Positions 8,730 through 18,246 of a stretch of DNA of 64,000 nt are shown here, piece by piece. Where the stretch lies: NCBI RefSeq assembly GCF_016415625.1, contig NZ_WBXP01000001.1:209709-273708 (forward strand), read 5' to 3'. This DNA comes from Shimwellia pseudoproteus (GTDB taxonomy: Bacteria; Pseudomonadota; Gammaproteobacteria; Enterobacterales; Enterobacteriaceae). The translations under genes were made by a program, and so were the position numbers. Under the pieces are notes generated by a model, which was not told where the DNA came from, did no database searches, and saw nothing but the letters and a program-made list of their open reading frames with translations. Numbering within the stretch: position 1 is the stretch's first letter; each line of letters opens with the position of its first letter.

Positions 8730-10400
8730 GTGGCTCAATTCGTTTATACCATGCATCGCGTCGGCAAGGTTGTACCGCCGAAGCGACATATTCTGAAAGA
8801 TATCTCTTTAAGCTTTTTCCCAGGGGCAAAAATTGGCGTACTGGGCCTGAACGGTGCCGGTAAGTCTACCCTGCTGCGCATCATGGCGGGTATCGATAAA
8901 GACATCGAAGGGGAAGCGCGCCCGCAGCCTGGTATCAAAATTGGCTACCTGCCCCAGGAGCCTCAGCTTAATAAAGACCATACCGTCCGCGAATCCATCG
9001 AAGAAGCCGTAGCCGAAGTGGTGGACGCGCTCAAGCGTCTGGATGAAGTCTACGCGCTCTATGCGGACCCGGATGCCGATTTCGACAAACTGGCCGCCGA
9101 ACAGGGCAAGCTGGAAGAGATAATCCAGGCCCACGACGGCCATAACCTGAATAACCAGCTTGAGCGCGCCGCCGACGCGCTGCGCTTGCCGGAGTGGGAT
9201 GCCAAAATCGACACCCTGTCCGGGGGTGAGCGCCGCCGCGTCGCGCTGTGCCGCCTGCTACTGGAAAAACCAGACATGCTGCTGCTGGACGAACCAACTA
9301 ACCACCTGGATGCAGAATCCGTGGCCTGGCTGGAACGCTTCCTGCACGACTTTGAAGGCACCGTGGTGGCTATCACCCACGACCGTTACTTCCTCGACAA
9401 CGTGGCGGGCTGGATCCTCGAACTGGACCGCGGCGAAGGTATTCCGTGGGAAGGCAACTACTCCTCCTGGCTGGAGCAGAAAGATCAGCGCCTGGCCCAG
9501 GAAGCCTCTCAGGAAGCGGCACGCCGTAAATCCATTGAGAAAGAGCTGGAGTGGGTGCGCCAGGGCGCTAAAGGCCGTCAGTCTAAGGGCAAAGCCCGCC
9601 TGGCGCGCTTTGAAGAGCTCAATAACGTCGATTACCAGAAACGTAACGAAACCAGCGAGTTGTTTATCCCGCCTGGACCGCGCCTCGGCGACAAGGTGCT
9701 GGAGGTGGAAAACCTCAGCAAATCTTACGGCGATCGCGTCCTGTTCGACGATTTGTCCTTCTCTATCCCGAAAGGGGCGATTGTCGGGATAATCGGGCCG
9801 AACGGTGCCGGTAAATCCACCCTGTTCCGCCTGATAACCGGCGCCGAGCAGCCGGATTCCGGGGCGATCAACCTTGGTGAAACGGTAAAACTGGCCTCTG
9901 TTGACCAGTTCCGTGACGCCATGGATGACAAGAAAACCGTCTGGGAAGAAGTGTCTGGCGGGCTGGACATCATGAAGATCGGCAACTTTGAGCTGCCGAG
10001 CCGCGCCTACGTGGGCCGCTTTAACTTCAAAGGCACCGATCAGGGCAAACGAGTAGGTGAACTGTCCGGCGGTGAACGCGGCCGTTTGCACCTCGCCAAG
10101 CTGTTGCAGGTGGGCGGTAACATGTTACTGCTCGATGAACCGACCAACGACCTGGACGTGGAAACCCTGCGCGCGCTGGAAAACGCCCTGCTGGAGTTCC
10201 CGGGCTGTGCCATGGTGATTTCCCATGACCGCTGGTTCCTCGACCGTATCGCCACCCATATCCTGGATTATCAGGACGAAGGTAAGGTGGAGTTCTTCGA
10301 AGGTAACTTTACCGAATACGAAGAGTACAAGAAACGCACCCTCGGCGCCGACGCGCTGGAGCCGAAGCGTATCAAGTACAAACGCATGACCGCGCGTTAA
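8730..10400 (+). CDS. ettA: EttA, energy-dependent translational throttle ABC-F ATPase
   Basis: Ribosome E-site-binding ABC-F protein that gates the first elongation cycle according to ATP/ADP ratio. 556 residues from a GTG start (AGAGGCG upstream). Two ATPase domains: Walker A GLNGAGKST near 39-47 with signature LSGGERRR near 163-170 and Walker B LLLDEPTNHLD; then GPNGAGKST near 356-364, LSGGERGR and LLLDEPTNDLD. The charged linker about 240-310 is the P-site tRNA interaction motif. No transmembrane domain. Confidence 0.97.
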   Translation: MAQFVYTMHRVGKVVPPKRHILKDISLSFFPGAKIGVLGLNGAGKSTLLRIMAGIDKDIEGEARPQPGIKIGYLPQEPQLNKDHTVRESIEEAVAEVVDALKRLDEVYALYADPDADFDKLAAEQGKLEEIIQAHDGHNLNNQLERAADALRLPEWDAKIDTLSGGERRRVALCRLLLEKPDMLLLDEPTNHLDAESVAWLERFLHDFEGTVVAITHDRYFLDNVAGWILELDRGEGIPWEGNYSSWLEQKDQRLAQEASQEAARRKSIEKELEWVRQGAKGRQSKGKARLARFEELNNVDYQKRNETSELFIPPGPRLGDKVLEVENLSKSYGDRVLFDDLSFSIPKGAIVGIIGPNGAGKSTLFRLITGAEQPDSGAINLGETVKLASVDQFRDAMDDKKTVWEEVSGGLDIMKIGNFELPSRAYVGRFNFKGTDQGKRVGELSGGERGRLHLAKLLQVGGNMLLLDEPTNDLDVETLRALENALLEFPGCAMVISHDRWFLDRIATHILDYQDEGKVEFFEGNFTEYEEYKKRTLGADALEPKRIKYKRMTAR

Positions 10401-10406
10401 TCCCCT

Positions 10407-10430
10407 GTCCCCTCCCGCCCGGGAGGGGAT
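10407..10430 (+). terminator. Hairpin after ettA
   Basis: Perfect inverted repeat CCCCTCCCG-CC-CGGGAGGGG right after the ettA stop, followed by only ATATTTCA. Stem stability is high but the T run is poor, so termination efficiency is uncertain. Confidence 0.55.
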
Positions 10431-10488
10431 ATTTCACCACGCCAGAAAAAACCACCAGCCCAGCGATCCGGGCCGGAGAACACCCGTG

Positions 10489-11724
10489 TTAGCCCTGCTC
10501 GCCCATCATCTGCTTCACCAGCTCAACACTGCGCAGGAAGCGGCGGTCGTGATTGGGTTCATCCACCCACACGTAGGGCATCTGGTTGGCCTGTAATAGC
10601 CCCTCCAGCAAGTTCAGGTAGGGTGTACGGCTGCTGGCGGCACTTGCGCCGGTGGCGGGCTCTGCGGCGGTATCTTCCGGGATAGCCCCCAGCAAGATAA
10701 CCAAATCAAAACGGTATTCATCAATCAGCGCCTGCACAAAGGGGTGTTCGCGCCCCTGATGCTTTTTACAACGCGCCTGAATAGAGACAAAGTCAGTATC
10801 GACAAATACCACCTTATTGGCATATTTCACTGAAAAATCAATATACTGAGCCTGGCCGAGGGCGATTTTGTCATAGTCGGAATATTGCAGCGCCATCTGA
10901 TCGCCCCCGAGGTGGGAGAAAATATAATCCTGGCCGTACTCCCAGGCGCTGGTGGTGTTAAAGATATTGGCCAGTTTATTCACCAGGGTAGACTTGCCGC
11001 TCTTCTCGCCCCCCAGAATGGCGACGGTACGGACAAAAAACGGTTTCACCTCGGTGGGGATATACTCCCAGTAGCGGAACGGGTTTTCGCGGATTTGGGC
11101 GCCGCTGATGGCCATAAACGTGCGCCGGGGGTCAATAAGCGTCGCCTCAACCCCAAGATGTTCCGGGTATTGCCGGGCATCACTCTCTTCGCTGGTGTAA
11201 ATCCGATTGGGGTAGATGCCCTTCTCTTCCATAAACCCTTTAATGCCCCGGCTCCAGACATCCCAGCCGTGGGGGTATGGCTCCATCCCTTCTTCATTGA
11301 AGGCGTGGATATGGATATTTTTCTGATACTTAAAGGTTTGTAATAGCCAGCGTAACCGGTCGCTGATGGTGGGCTGCTGGGACATGGCGCTGTCTTCAAA
11401 CAACGCCCGATCGCGGCTTTCGTCATAGCCCATAATAATATGCAATTCATCGACCTGGCTGCAGGCGCGCTGGATAAGGTAGACGTGGCCGGTATGCAGT
11501 GGATAAAACTTACCAAACACCACCCCGACATTTTTCTGGCGGCGCGGGAACTCCAGCTCAAGGAAACGGTGTAGTGCCTCCAGCTTTTGGGCGCTGGGGC
11601 TTTTGATTTTGGCGTTGAGCAGTTGGCTAAGATAGCCCTTTGTCATCCCGCTGGCATCCGCCACCTGCTGTAAGGTGCATCCTTTACGGCGAATGGCGTT
11701 TTTCAGGTAGTCGAACGATGACAT
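10489..11724 (-). CDS. nadR: NadR, NAD biosynthesis regulator / NMN adenylyltransferase / ribosylnicotinamide kinase, with altered kinase region
   Basis: 411 residues from the ATG at 11724 (MSSFDYLKNAIRRKG); the frame open to 11763 is ignored. Domains: HTH about 1-60 (VADASGMTKGYLSQLLN), NMN adenylyltransferase about 65-225 (VVFGKFYPLHTGHVYLI and ISGAQIRENP), and a P-loop ribosylnicotinamide kinase about 230-411 (GGEKSGKSTLVNKL). The kinase segment after DLVILL is GAIPEDTAAEPATGASAASS, replacing the PWVADGLRSLG-type lid known in E. coli and Haemophilus NadR. No alternative frame restores it. The last gene of serB-radA-nadR. Confidence 0.93.
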   Translation of the reverse strand: MSSFDYLKNAIRRKGCTLQQVADASGMTKGYLSQLLNAKIKSPSAQKLEALHRFLELEFPRRQKNVGVVFGKFYPLHTGHVYLIQRACSQVDELHIIMGYDESRDRALFEDSAMSQQPTISDRLRWLLQTFKYQKNIHIHAFNEEGMEPYPHGWDVWSRGIKGFMEEKGIYPNRIYTSEESDARQYPEHLGVEATLIDPRRTFMAISGAQIRENPFRYWEYIPTEVKPFFVRTVAILGGEKSGKSTLVNKLANIFNTTSAWEYGQDYIFSHLGGDQMALQYSDYDKIALGQAQYIDFSVKYANKVVFVDTDFVSIQARCKKHQGREHPFVQALIDEYRFDLVILLGAIPEDTAAEPATGASAASSRTPYLNLLEGLLQANQMPYVWVDEPNHDRRFLRSVELVKQMMGEQG

Positions 11725-11820
11725 GTACTGCCTCCGGCAATTAATCGGGATTCCACGGCCCATCAGGCCCAGGGGGATAATTCTGCGATCACGGCAGCAG
11801 GGCTGGCTTCGGCCCGGCGA

Positions 11821-11842
11821 GCTATCTGGCTCACGAGATAGC
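11821..11842 (-). repeat. Inverted repeat in the radA-nadR spacer
   Basis: GCTATCT-GGCTCACG-AGATAGC forms a 7-bp stem in the 170-base gap between radA and nadR. There is no T run, so it is more likely an mRNA stability or processing element, or chance, than a terminator. Confidence 0.3.
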
Positions 11843-11894
11843 GCGTTACCGGACGGGGTCTGGCCCTGCCGCCTGTGAAGTATGAAGGGAGTGA

Positions 11895-13277
11895 TTATAA
11901 ATCGTCAAACACTGCCAGTGCATCAGAAAGCTTTTTAACACCAAATATTTGCATACCTTCGGGTGCTTTTTTCGGCACATTGGCCGCCGGCACAATCGCG
12001 CGGCGAAAACCGTGCTTAGCGGCTTCAGAAATCCGCTCCTGGCCGCTGGGTACCGGGCGGATTTCCCCGGCCAGCCCGACCTCGCCAAAGACCACCAGAT
12101 CGTTCGGCAGTGGCCGGTCGCGCAGGCTGGAAACCATCGCTAACAGTAAGGCCAGGTCGGCACTGGTTTCTGTCACTTTGACACCGCCAACCACGTTAAC
12201 AAACACATCCTGGTCCGCCATCTGTAATCCACCGTGACGGTGCAGCACCGCCAGCAGAATAGCCAGCCGGTTTTGCTCAAGGCCAACGGCCACCCGGCGC
12301 GGGTTAGACATCATCGAGTGGTCTACCAGGGCCTGGATCTCCACCAGCAGCGGGCGGGTCCCTTCCCAGACCACCATAACCGAGCTGCCTGAGGTAACTT
12401 CATCGCCCCGGCTGAGGAAAATAGCCGATGGGTTGCTCACTTCGCGCAGCCCCTGTTCGGTCATGGCAAACACCCCCAGCTCATTCACCGCCCCGAAGCG
12501 GTTTTTATGGCTGCGCAGGGTGCGAAAGCGGGAGTCCGCATCACCATCCAGCAATACAGAACAGTCGATGCAGTGCTCAAGCACCTTCGGCCCCGCCAGA
12601 GAACCGTCTTTGGTCACGTGGCCGACCATGACAATAGCCACCCCGCGGGTTTTGGCAAAGCGGGTCAAATAGGCGGCAGTTTCACGCACCTGGGCCACAC
12701 TGCCCGGCGAGGACTGGATATCCGCCATATGCATCACCTGGATGGAGTCAATCACCATCAGCTTCGGCTGTTCTTGCTCGGCAATCAGGCAAATCTGCTC
12801 GATACTGGTTTCCGACAGCATATTCAGATTGCCGGTGGGCAGCCCCAGGCGGTGGGCGCGCATCGCCACCTGCTGGAGTGACTCTTCCCCGGTGACGTAC
12901 AGGGTTTTCATCTGTTCCGCCAGGCGGCACAGGGTTTGCAGTAACAGCGTGGACTTCCCGGCCCCTGGGTTACCGCCAATCAGAATGGCACTCCCCGGGA
13001 CCACCCCGCCCCCCAGCACCCGATCAAACTCTTTAAATCCGGTGGAGAAACGCGGCAATTCCTCAAGGCTAATCTCAGACAGCCGCTGGACCTTACTGAC
13101 CCCGGCACTGCCCGCATAGCCCGAAAGCCGTTCATTACGCGCCGCCTGGGGGCTGGCCGCCAGGCGTACTTCGGTGATGGTATTCCACGCCTGGCAAGCG
13201 CTGCACTGCCCCTGCCAGCGGGGATAATCCGCACCACACTCATTACAAACAAACGCGCGTTTTGGAGCTTTCGCCAC
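11895..13277 (-). CDS. radA: RadA (Sms), branch-migration DNA helicase
   Basis: RecA-like DnaB-type motor that extends D-loops during recombinational repair. 460 residues from a GTG start (MAKAPKRAFVCNECGADYPRW). N-terminal C4 zinc finger (CNEC...CSAC, residues about 11-31), ATPase core with Walker A GGNPGAGKST near 97-106, the RadA-specific KNRFG motif near 258, and a Lon-like C-terminal domain (NVVGGVKVTETSADLALLLA). It lies 15 bases after serB and is likely cotranscribed. Confidence 0.97.
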   Translation of the reverse strand: MAKAPKRAFVCNECGADYPRWQGQCSACQAWNTITEVRLAASPQAARNERLSGYAGSAGVSKVQRLSEISLEELPRFSTGFKEFDRVLGGGVVPGSAILIGGNPGAGKSTLLLQTLCRLAEQMKTLYVTGEESLQQVAMRAHRLGLPTGNLNMLSETSIEQICLIAEQEQPKLMVIDSIQVMHMADIQSSPGSVAQVRETAAYLTRFAKTRGVAIVMVGHVTKDGSLAGPKVLEHCIDCSVLLDGDADSRFRTLRSHKNRFGAVNELGVFAMTEQGLREVSNPSAIFLSRGDEVTSGSSVMVVWEGTRPLLVEIQALVDHSMMSNPRRVAVGLEQNRLAILLAVLHRHGGLQMADQDVFVNVVGGVKVTETSADLALLLAMVSSLRDRPLPNDLVVFGEVGLAGEIRPVPSGQERISEAAKHGFRRAIVPAANVPKKAPEGMQIFGVKKLSDALAVFDDL

Positions 13278-13292
13278 CGGTTACCTCGTTAA

Positions 13293-14264
13293 TTATTCCT
13301 GATTAAGACTACCGGACAGGATGCACAGCACCCCCATCAGGTCAGCATTGTGGATGCTCACCCCGGCTTTCTGGTTTACTTTCGGCTTCGCGTGGTAGGC
13401 AATCCCCAGCGCCGCGCGGAGGATCATCGGCAGATCATTCGCCCCGTCGCCAATGGCGACCGTCTGCTCTGCCGGGATATCATACTTCTCTGCGAGCCGT
13501 TGCAGGGTCATTTCTTTGTAACCACCGTCGACAATCGGCCCGATCACCTGGCCGGTCAGGCGGCCATCGCGAATTTCCAGCGTATTGGCCACCACCTCGG
13601 TGAGGTGCAGAGTGTCCCGCAGGTACTCCGCAAAGAAGGTAAATCCACCGGAGGCAATCGCCACTTTCCACTCCATGGCGAGCAGTTTTTCCACCAGCTC
13701 AGTCAGGCCAGGCATCAGCGGCAAGCCGTCACGCACCTGGCGTAAAATATCGGCATCGGCCCCTTCAAGGGTGCCCACCCGCTGGCGCAGGCTGGCGGTG
13801 AAGTCCAGTTCGCCGCGCATGGCGCGCTCCGTGACCCCGGCCACCATCTCGCCGGTACCGGCCAGCTTCGCAATTTCATCAATGCATTCGATCTGAATCG
13901 CGGTGGAGTCCATATCCATCACCAGCAGGCCCGGGGCACGCAGGTAAGGGATATTGCCCAGCGGGGCGACATCCAGCCCGGCGCTGTGCGCCAGTTTGGT
14001 GGCCCGCGGCGTCAAAGAACCCGCCAGACGTACTACCTGATAGTCACCGACACACCAGGCGCTGACGATAACCATCGCCGCCCCCAGTTTGCGCTGATAC
14101 GCCGTCAAACGTGCTTTATCCAGCGCCCGGCCATACAGCAGCCAGCCGGTACGCCCGGCGCGATAATCCAGTGGCATCACTTCATCACCACTCAGTGAAA
14201 GCGGCAACCCTGGCCAGAGGGAAACATCATTTGGCAGGTCGCACCAGGTCAGGCTATTAGGCAT
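13293..14264 (-). CDS. serB: Phosphoserine phosphatase SerB
   Basis: Last step of L-serine synthesis: hydrolysis of 3-phosphoserine. The ATG at 14264 follows AGGAG and gives 323 residues starting MPNSLTWCDLPNDVSLWPG, like the 322-residue E. coli form. The upstream ATG at 14300 is rejected. HAD motif I DMDSTAIQIECID near residues 117-129, motif II ASGGFTFF, motif III/IV GDGANDLPM near 263-271. First gene of serB-radA-nadR and divergent from ytjB. Confidence 0.97.
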   Translation of the reverse strand: MPNSLTWCDLPNDVSLWPGLPLSLSGDEVMPLDYRAGRTGWLLYGRALDKARLTAYQRKLGAAMVIVSAWCVGDYQVVRLAGSLTPRATKLAHSAGLDVAPLGNIPYLRAPGLLVMDMDSTAIQIECIDEIAKLAGTGEMVAGVTERAMRGELDFTASLRQRVGTLEGADADILRQVRDGLPLMPGLTELVEKLLAMEWKVAIASGGFTFFAEYLRDTLHLTEVVANTLEIRDGRLTGQVIGPIVDGGYKEMTLQRLAEKYDIPAEQTVAIGDGANDLPMILRAALGIAYHAKPKVNQKAGVSIHNADLMGVLCILSGSLNQE

Positions 14265-14374
14265 TACAACTCCTGTAGGAAGTAAATCAGGCCGGTACAA
14301 AACAACGCATGAGGCTACCCTGTCCTGTGCGCTTCTGGCAACATGAAAGCGACAATTTTTAACTCAGGTGAGAT

Positions 14375-15043
14375 ATGGTTCGGGCAAAACTCAAATTTCG
14401 GTTACACCGCGCGGCAATTGTGCTGATTTGTCTGGCGCTGCTGGTGGCCCTGATGCAGGGTGCCTCCTGGTTTAGCCAGGCGCACCAGAAAACGCGCGAT
14501 CGGCAATTTGAGGAGCTGGCCCGCACCCTGGCAGGCCAGGTAAGCCTGCGATTAACGCCGCTGATGAAAGGCAATAATCCGGATGAAAAAGCCATCGCCC
14601 GCATCCTTCAGGGGCTGACCCATAACAGCCGGGTCCTCGATGCCGCAGTCTATGATGACGAAGGCAACCAGATAGCCCATAGCGGTGAGGACGTCAGCGT
14701 ACGTGACCGGCTGGCGCTGGATGGCAAAAAAGTCGGCAGCTATTTTAACCAGCAAATTGTACAGCCCATCGAAGTGAAAAGCGGCCCGGTCGGTTACCTG
14801 CGGCTGACGCTGGATACCCACACCCTGCCCACCGAGGCGCGCCAGGTGGATAACACCACCAATATTCTGCGCCTGATGATGCTGCTGGCGCTGGCTATCG
14901 GTATTGTGCTGGCCCGTACCCTGCTGGGGGGCAGACGCACCCGCTGGCAGCAATCACCGTTCCTGCTAACCGCCAGTAAACCGATCCCCGAGGATGACGA
15001 CAACGAGGGCGGGAGCGAGGACGACCACAAGCGCACCCGCTAA
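14375..15043 (+). CDS. ytjB: YtjB (Smp) inner-membrane protein
   Basis: Conserved enterobacterial membrane protein (virulence-associated Smp family) of unknown biochemical function. 222 residues: transmembrane helix about 12-30 (AAIVLICLALLVALMQGA), a periplasmic domain about 35-160 resembling a small sensory fold (VYDDEGNQIAHSGEDVSVRDRLALDG), a second helix about 165-185 (LRLMMLLALAIGIVLARTLL), then a charged cytoplasmic tail rich in Glu, Asp and Arg. Divergent from serB as in E. coli, and 60 bases upstream of lplA. Confidence 0.9.
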   Translation: MVRAKLKFRLHRAAIVLICLALLVALMQGASWFSQAHQKTRDRQFEELARTLAGQVSLRLTPLMKGNNPDEKAIARILQGLTHNSRVLDAAVYDDEGNQIAHSGEDVSVRDRLALDGKKVGSYFNQQIVQPIEVKSGPVGYLRLTLDTHTLPTEARQVDNTTNILRLMMLLALAIGIVLARTLLGGRRTRWQQSPFLLTASKPIPEDDDNEGGSEDDHKRTR

Positions 15044-15103
15044 CCCACTGGCCGGCGGCAGGCATGGTAAACTGGCGGCCTGATTCACGAATGGATATCG
15101 CCG

Positions 15104-16120
15104 ATGAGTTCACTACGCCTGTTGCTGTCTGATTCCCACGATCCCTGGTTCAACCTCGCCGTTGAAGAGTGTATTTTCCGCCAGATGCCCGCCACCCAGC
15201 ATGTCCTGTTTCTGTGGCGCAATGCCGATACGGTGGTGATTGGCCGGGCCCAAAACCCGTGGAAGGAGTGTAATACCCGGCGCATGGAGCAGGACCACGT
15301 GCGCCTTGCCCGGCGCAGCAGCGGCGGCGGCGCGGTATTCCACGATCTGGGCAATACCTGCTTTACGTTTATGTCCGGCAAGCCGGATTACAACAAAAGC
15401 ATCTCCACGGCAATTGTGCTGGATGCGCTGGCCTCTCTGGGGATCCCGGCCTCGGCTTCCGGGCGCAACGATCTGGTGGTCAGTACGCCCCAGGGGCCGC
15501 GTAAGGTTTCTGGCTCCGCCTACCGGGAAACCAAAGATCGCGGTTTTCACCACGGCACCCTGTTGCTGGATGCCGACCTCAGCCGGTTGGCAAACTACCT
15601 CAATCCGGATCAGAAAAAACTCCAGGCCAAGGGGATAACCTCCGTGCGCAGCCGGGTGGCCAACCTGACAGAACTGCTACCGGGGATCACCCACCAGCAG
15701 ATTTCTGACGCCATCAGCACGGCGTTTTTCCGCCATTACGGCGAACAGGTGGCCCCGGAAGTCATCTCACCGGATAACACCCCGGATCTGCCGGGGTTTA
15801 GCGACACCTTCGCCCGCCAGAGCAGTTGGGAATGGAATTTTGGCCAGGCCCCGGCGTTCAGTCATACCCTCGATGAACGTTTTAGCTGGGGTGGCGTTGA
15901 ATTACATGTCGACGTTGAAAAAGGGCGAATCACCCGGGCGCAGGTGTTCAGTGACAGCCTCAACCCGGCGCCGCTGGAAGCACTGGCAGAGCAATTGCCC
16001 GGGGTGGAGTATCGCAGTAACACCCTGGAGCAGCAGTGCCTGGCGCTGATTGCCCGCTTCCCGGACCAGACGGCAGAATTAGGTGAACTGGCGGGCTGGA
16101 TAGCCCGCGCAGTACGTTAA
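15104..16120 (+). CDS. lplA: Lipoate-protein ligase A
   Basis: Salvages free lipoate (and octanoate): activates it to lipoyl-AMP and transfers it to lysines of E2 subunits and GcvH. 338 residues, the same as E. coli. Adenylate-binding loop [18 protein letters not shown] near 69-86 and catalytic-lysine motif [22 protein letters not shown] near 132-153. The C-terminal accessory domain extends from about 250. It stands convergent to deoD, sharing the intergenic terminator. Confidence 0.97.
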   Translation: MSSLRLLLSDSHDPWFNLAVEECIFRQMPATQHVLFLWRNADTVVIGRAQNPWKECNTRRMEQDHVRLARRSSGGGAVFHDLGNTCFTFMSGKPDYNKSISTAIVLDALASLGIPASASGRNDLVVSTPQGPRKVSGSAYRETKDRGFHHGTLLLDADLSRLANYLNPDQKKLQAKGITSVRSRVANLTELLPGITHQQISDAISTAFFRHYGEQVAPEVISPDNTPDLPGFSDTFARQSSWEWNFGQAPAFSHTLDERFSWGGVELHVDVEKGRITRAQVFSDSLNPAPLEALAEQLPGVEYRSNTLEQQCLALIARFPDQTAELGELAGWIARAVR

Positions 16121-16156
16121 AAAAACGGCGGGTGAGCATGATACTCACCCGCCGCG
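16118..16156 (-). terminator. deo operon terminator
   Basis: Eleven-base perfect stem CGGCGGGTGAG / CTCACCCGCCG with a seven-base loop. On the minus strand it is followed by TTTTTTT, so it is oriented to terminate deoCABD. It also falls just after the lplA stop. Confidence 0.92.
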
Positions 16157-16173
16157 ATATTCGACTGTCCGGA

Positions 16174-16893
16174 TTATTCTTTATCGCCCAGCAGGACGGA
16201 CTCCAGGGCAATCTTAATCATGTCGTTAAAGGTGGTCTGGCGCTCTTCCGCCGTGGTTTGTTCGTGGGTGCGGATATGGTCCGACACGGTGCAAATGGTC
16301 AGCGCTTTCGCGCCGAATTCTGCCGCCACGCCATAAATACCGGCGGCTTCCATCTCGATACCGAGGATGCCGTATTTTTCCATCACATCGAACATTTGCG
16401 GGTCCGGGGTATAGAACAGATCCGCGGAGAAAATATTCCCCACCCGGGCATCAACCCCCAGCGCTTTCGCGGCATCTACCGCATTACGCACCATGTCGAA
16501 ATCCGCAATGGCGGCAAAGTCGTGATCTTTAAAACGCAGACGGTTTACTTTCGAGTCCGTACAGGCCCCCATACCAATCACCACATCACGCAGTTTGACG
16601 TCCGGGCGTACCGCACCGCAGGACCCAACGCGGATGATTTTTTTCACCCCGAAGTCAGTGATCAGCTCTTTGGTATAGATTGAGCAGGACGGGATACCCA
16701 TCCCGTGGCCCATCACCGAAATTTTACGGCCTTTATAAGTACCGGTGAAACCCAGCATACCGCGCACATTGTTAACTTCACGGACATCGTCCAGGAAGGT
16801 CTCGGCAATATGTTTCGCGCGCAGCGGGTCGCCCGGCATCAGCACTACGTCAGCGAAGTCGCCCATTTCCGCATTAATGTGTGGCGTAGCCAT
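16174..16893 (-). CDS. deoD: Purine nucleoside phosphorylase DeoD
   Basis: Cleaves purine (deoxy)ribonucleosides with phosphate to free base and (deoxy)ribose-1-phosphate. 239 residues, hexameric trimer-of-dimers family. N-terminus [25 protein letters not shown] with the phosphate-site arginine, [14 protein letters not shown], and the purine-binding [11 protein letters not shown] motif near residue 179. The aspartate of the base site is in [11 protein letters not shown]. Last gene of deoCABD. Confidence 0.97.
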   Translation of the reverse strand: MATPHINAEMGDFADVVLMPGDPLRAKHIAETFLDDVREVNNVRGMLGFTGTYKGRKISVMGHGMGIPSCSIYTKELITDFGVKKIIRVGSCGAVRPDVKLRDVVIGMGACTDSKVNRLRFKDHDFAAIADFDMVRNAVDAAKALGVDARVGNIFSADLFYTPDPQMFDVMEKYGILGIEMEAAGIYGVAAEFGAKALTICTVSDHIRTHEQTTAEERQTTFNDMIKIALESVLLGDKE

Positions 16894-16948
16894 GATTGTT
16901 ATTCCTTATTTTGTCAGTTAAACGGGCAGCGATGGCCGCCCGCTGCCG

Positions 16949-18172
16949 TTACAGCATGTTGGTGCCATATTCCATGTCGGATACGCCGAAATAGCGTGCC
17001 AGGGTCTGGCCAATGTCCGCGAAGGTCTCCCGGTGCCCCAGAGAGCCTGGTTTCACTTTCGGCCCGTAGATCAATACCGGAATGTGTTCCCGGGTGTGAT
17101 CGGTGCCCTGCCAGGTCGGATCACAACCGTGATCCGCGGTGAGGATCAGCAGGTCGTCCTCTTTCAGCAGCGCCATCAGCTCCGGCAGACGGCGATCGAA
17201 CAACTCCAGTCCGGCGGCGTAGCCAGAAACATCGCGGCGGTGGCCCCAGGAGGAGTCAAAATCCACAAAGTTGGTGAACACAATGGTGTCATCACCCGCC
17301 TGTTTCATTTCATTGATGGTGGCATCAAACAGCGCATCCAGCCCGGTGGCTTTCACCTTTTTGGTGATCCCAACGTTGGCGTAGATATCGGCAATCTTCC
17401 CGACGGAGACTACCTGGCCGCCTTTTTCGTCCACCAGTTTTTTCAACACAGTGGGCGCCGGTGGCTCTACCGCCAAGTCATGGCGGTTACCGGTACGCTC
17501 GAAGTGCCCGGCTTTATCGCCAACGAACGGACGGGCAATCACGCGGCCGATGTTATAGCCGCCATTGGTCAGCTCTTCCCGGGCAATCTCACATAATGCA
17601 TACAGTCGATCCAGCCCGAAAGTTTCTTCATGGCAGGCAATCTGGAACACCGAGTCCGCTGACGTGTAGAAAATCGGTTTGCCGGTTTTCATATGTTCCT
17701 CGCCTAACTGGTCGAGGATAACCGTACCAGACGAGTGGCAGTTGCCCAGATAACCCGGCAGGTTGGCGCGCTTGACCAGCGTATCCAGCAGTTCTTGCGG
17801 GAAGCTGTTTTCGGTTTTGGTAAAATAGCCCCAGTCGAACAGGACCGGCACGCCGGCAATTTCCCAGTGGCCTGATGGGGTGTCTTTCCCGGAGGAGAGC
17901 TCATGGGCCCAGCCATAGGCGCCGATGATGTCTGCCTCGCCGTCCATCCCATCAGGGATTTCCCCGGTTACGCCTTCGTGGGCTTTCGCCAGCCCCAGCG
18001 CGGTCAGATTCGGCAAATGCAGTGGCCCCTGGCGACCATGGTTGGCTTCACCGTTAGCACAGGCTTGTGCAATGTGGCCCAGGGTATCTGAACCGACATC
18101 ACCAAAGCGGTCGGCATCTTCTGCCGCACCGATCCCGAAAGAGTCCAGCACCATAATAAATGCACGTTTCAT
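16949..18172 (-). CDS. deoB: Phosphopentomutase DeoB
   Basis: Interconverts (deoxy)ribose-1-phosphate and 5-phosphate. 407 residues, alkaline-phosphatase superfamily with two Mn ions: metal/phospho motifs [17 protein letters not shown] near residue 9, [10 protein letters not shown] near 93-102 (phospho-acceptor Thr), and [20 protein letters not shown] near 340-360. Third gene of the operon, 74 bases after deoA and 55 bases before deoD. Confidence 0.97.
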   Translation of the reverse strand: MKRAFIMVLDSFGIGAAEDADRFGDVGSDTLGHIAQACANGEANHGRQGPLHLPNLTALGLAKAHEGVTGEIPDGMDGEADIIGAYGWAHELSSGKDTPSGHWEIAGVPVLFDWGYFTKTENSFPQELLDTLVKRANLPGYLGNCHSSGTVILDQLGEEHMKTGKPIFYTSADSVFQIACHEETFGLDRLYALCEIAREELTNGGYNIGRVIARPFVGDKAGHFERTGNRHDLAVEPPAPTVLKKLVDEKGGQVVSVGKIADIYANVGITKKVKATGLDALFDATINEMKQAGDDTIVFTNFVDFDSSWGHRRDVSGYAAGLELFDRRLPELMALLKEDDLLILTADHGCDPTWQGTDHTREHIPVLIYGPKVKPGSLGHRETFADIGQTLARYFGVSDMEYGTNML

Positions 18173-18246
18173 CGTTTCTCCGTACCTTTTGGTTGCGCTG
18201 TTAACACGCTGCTGCGTGTAAAAAAGTGATCAGATCAGTATGCCAC

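Noticed and set aside
9258..10091. 277-codon minus-strand ORF opposite ettA
   Set aside because: Antisense shadow of the ABC-F gene; no recognisable domain.
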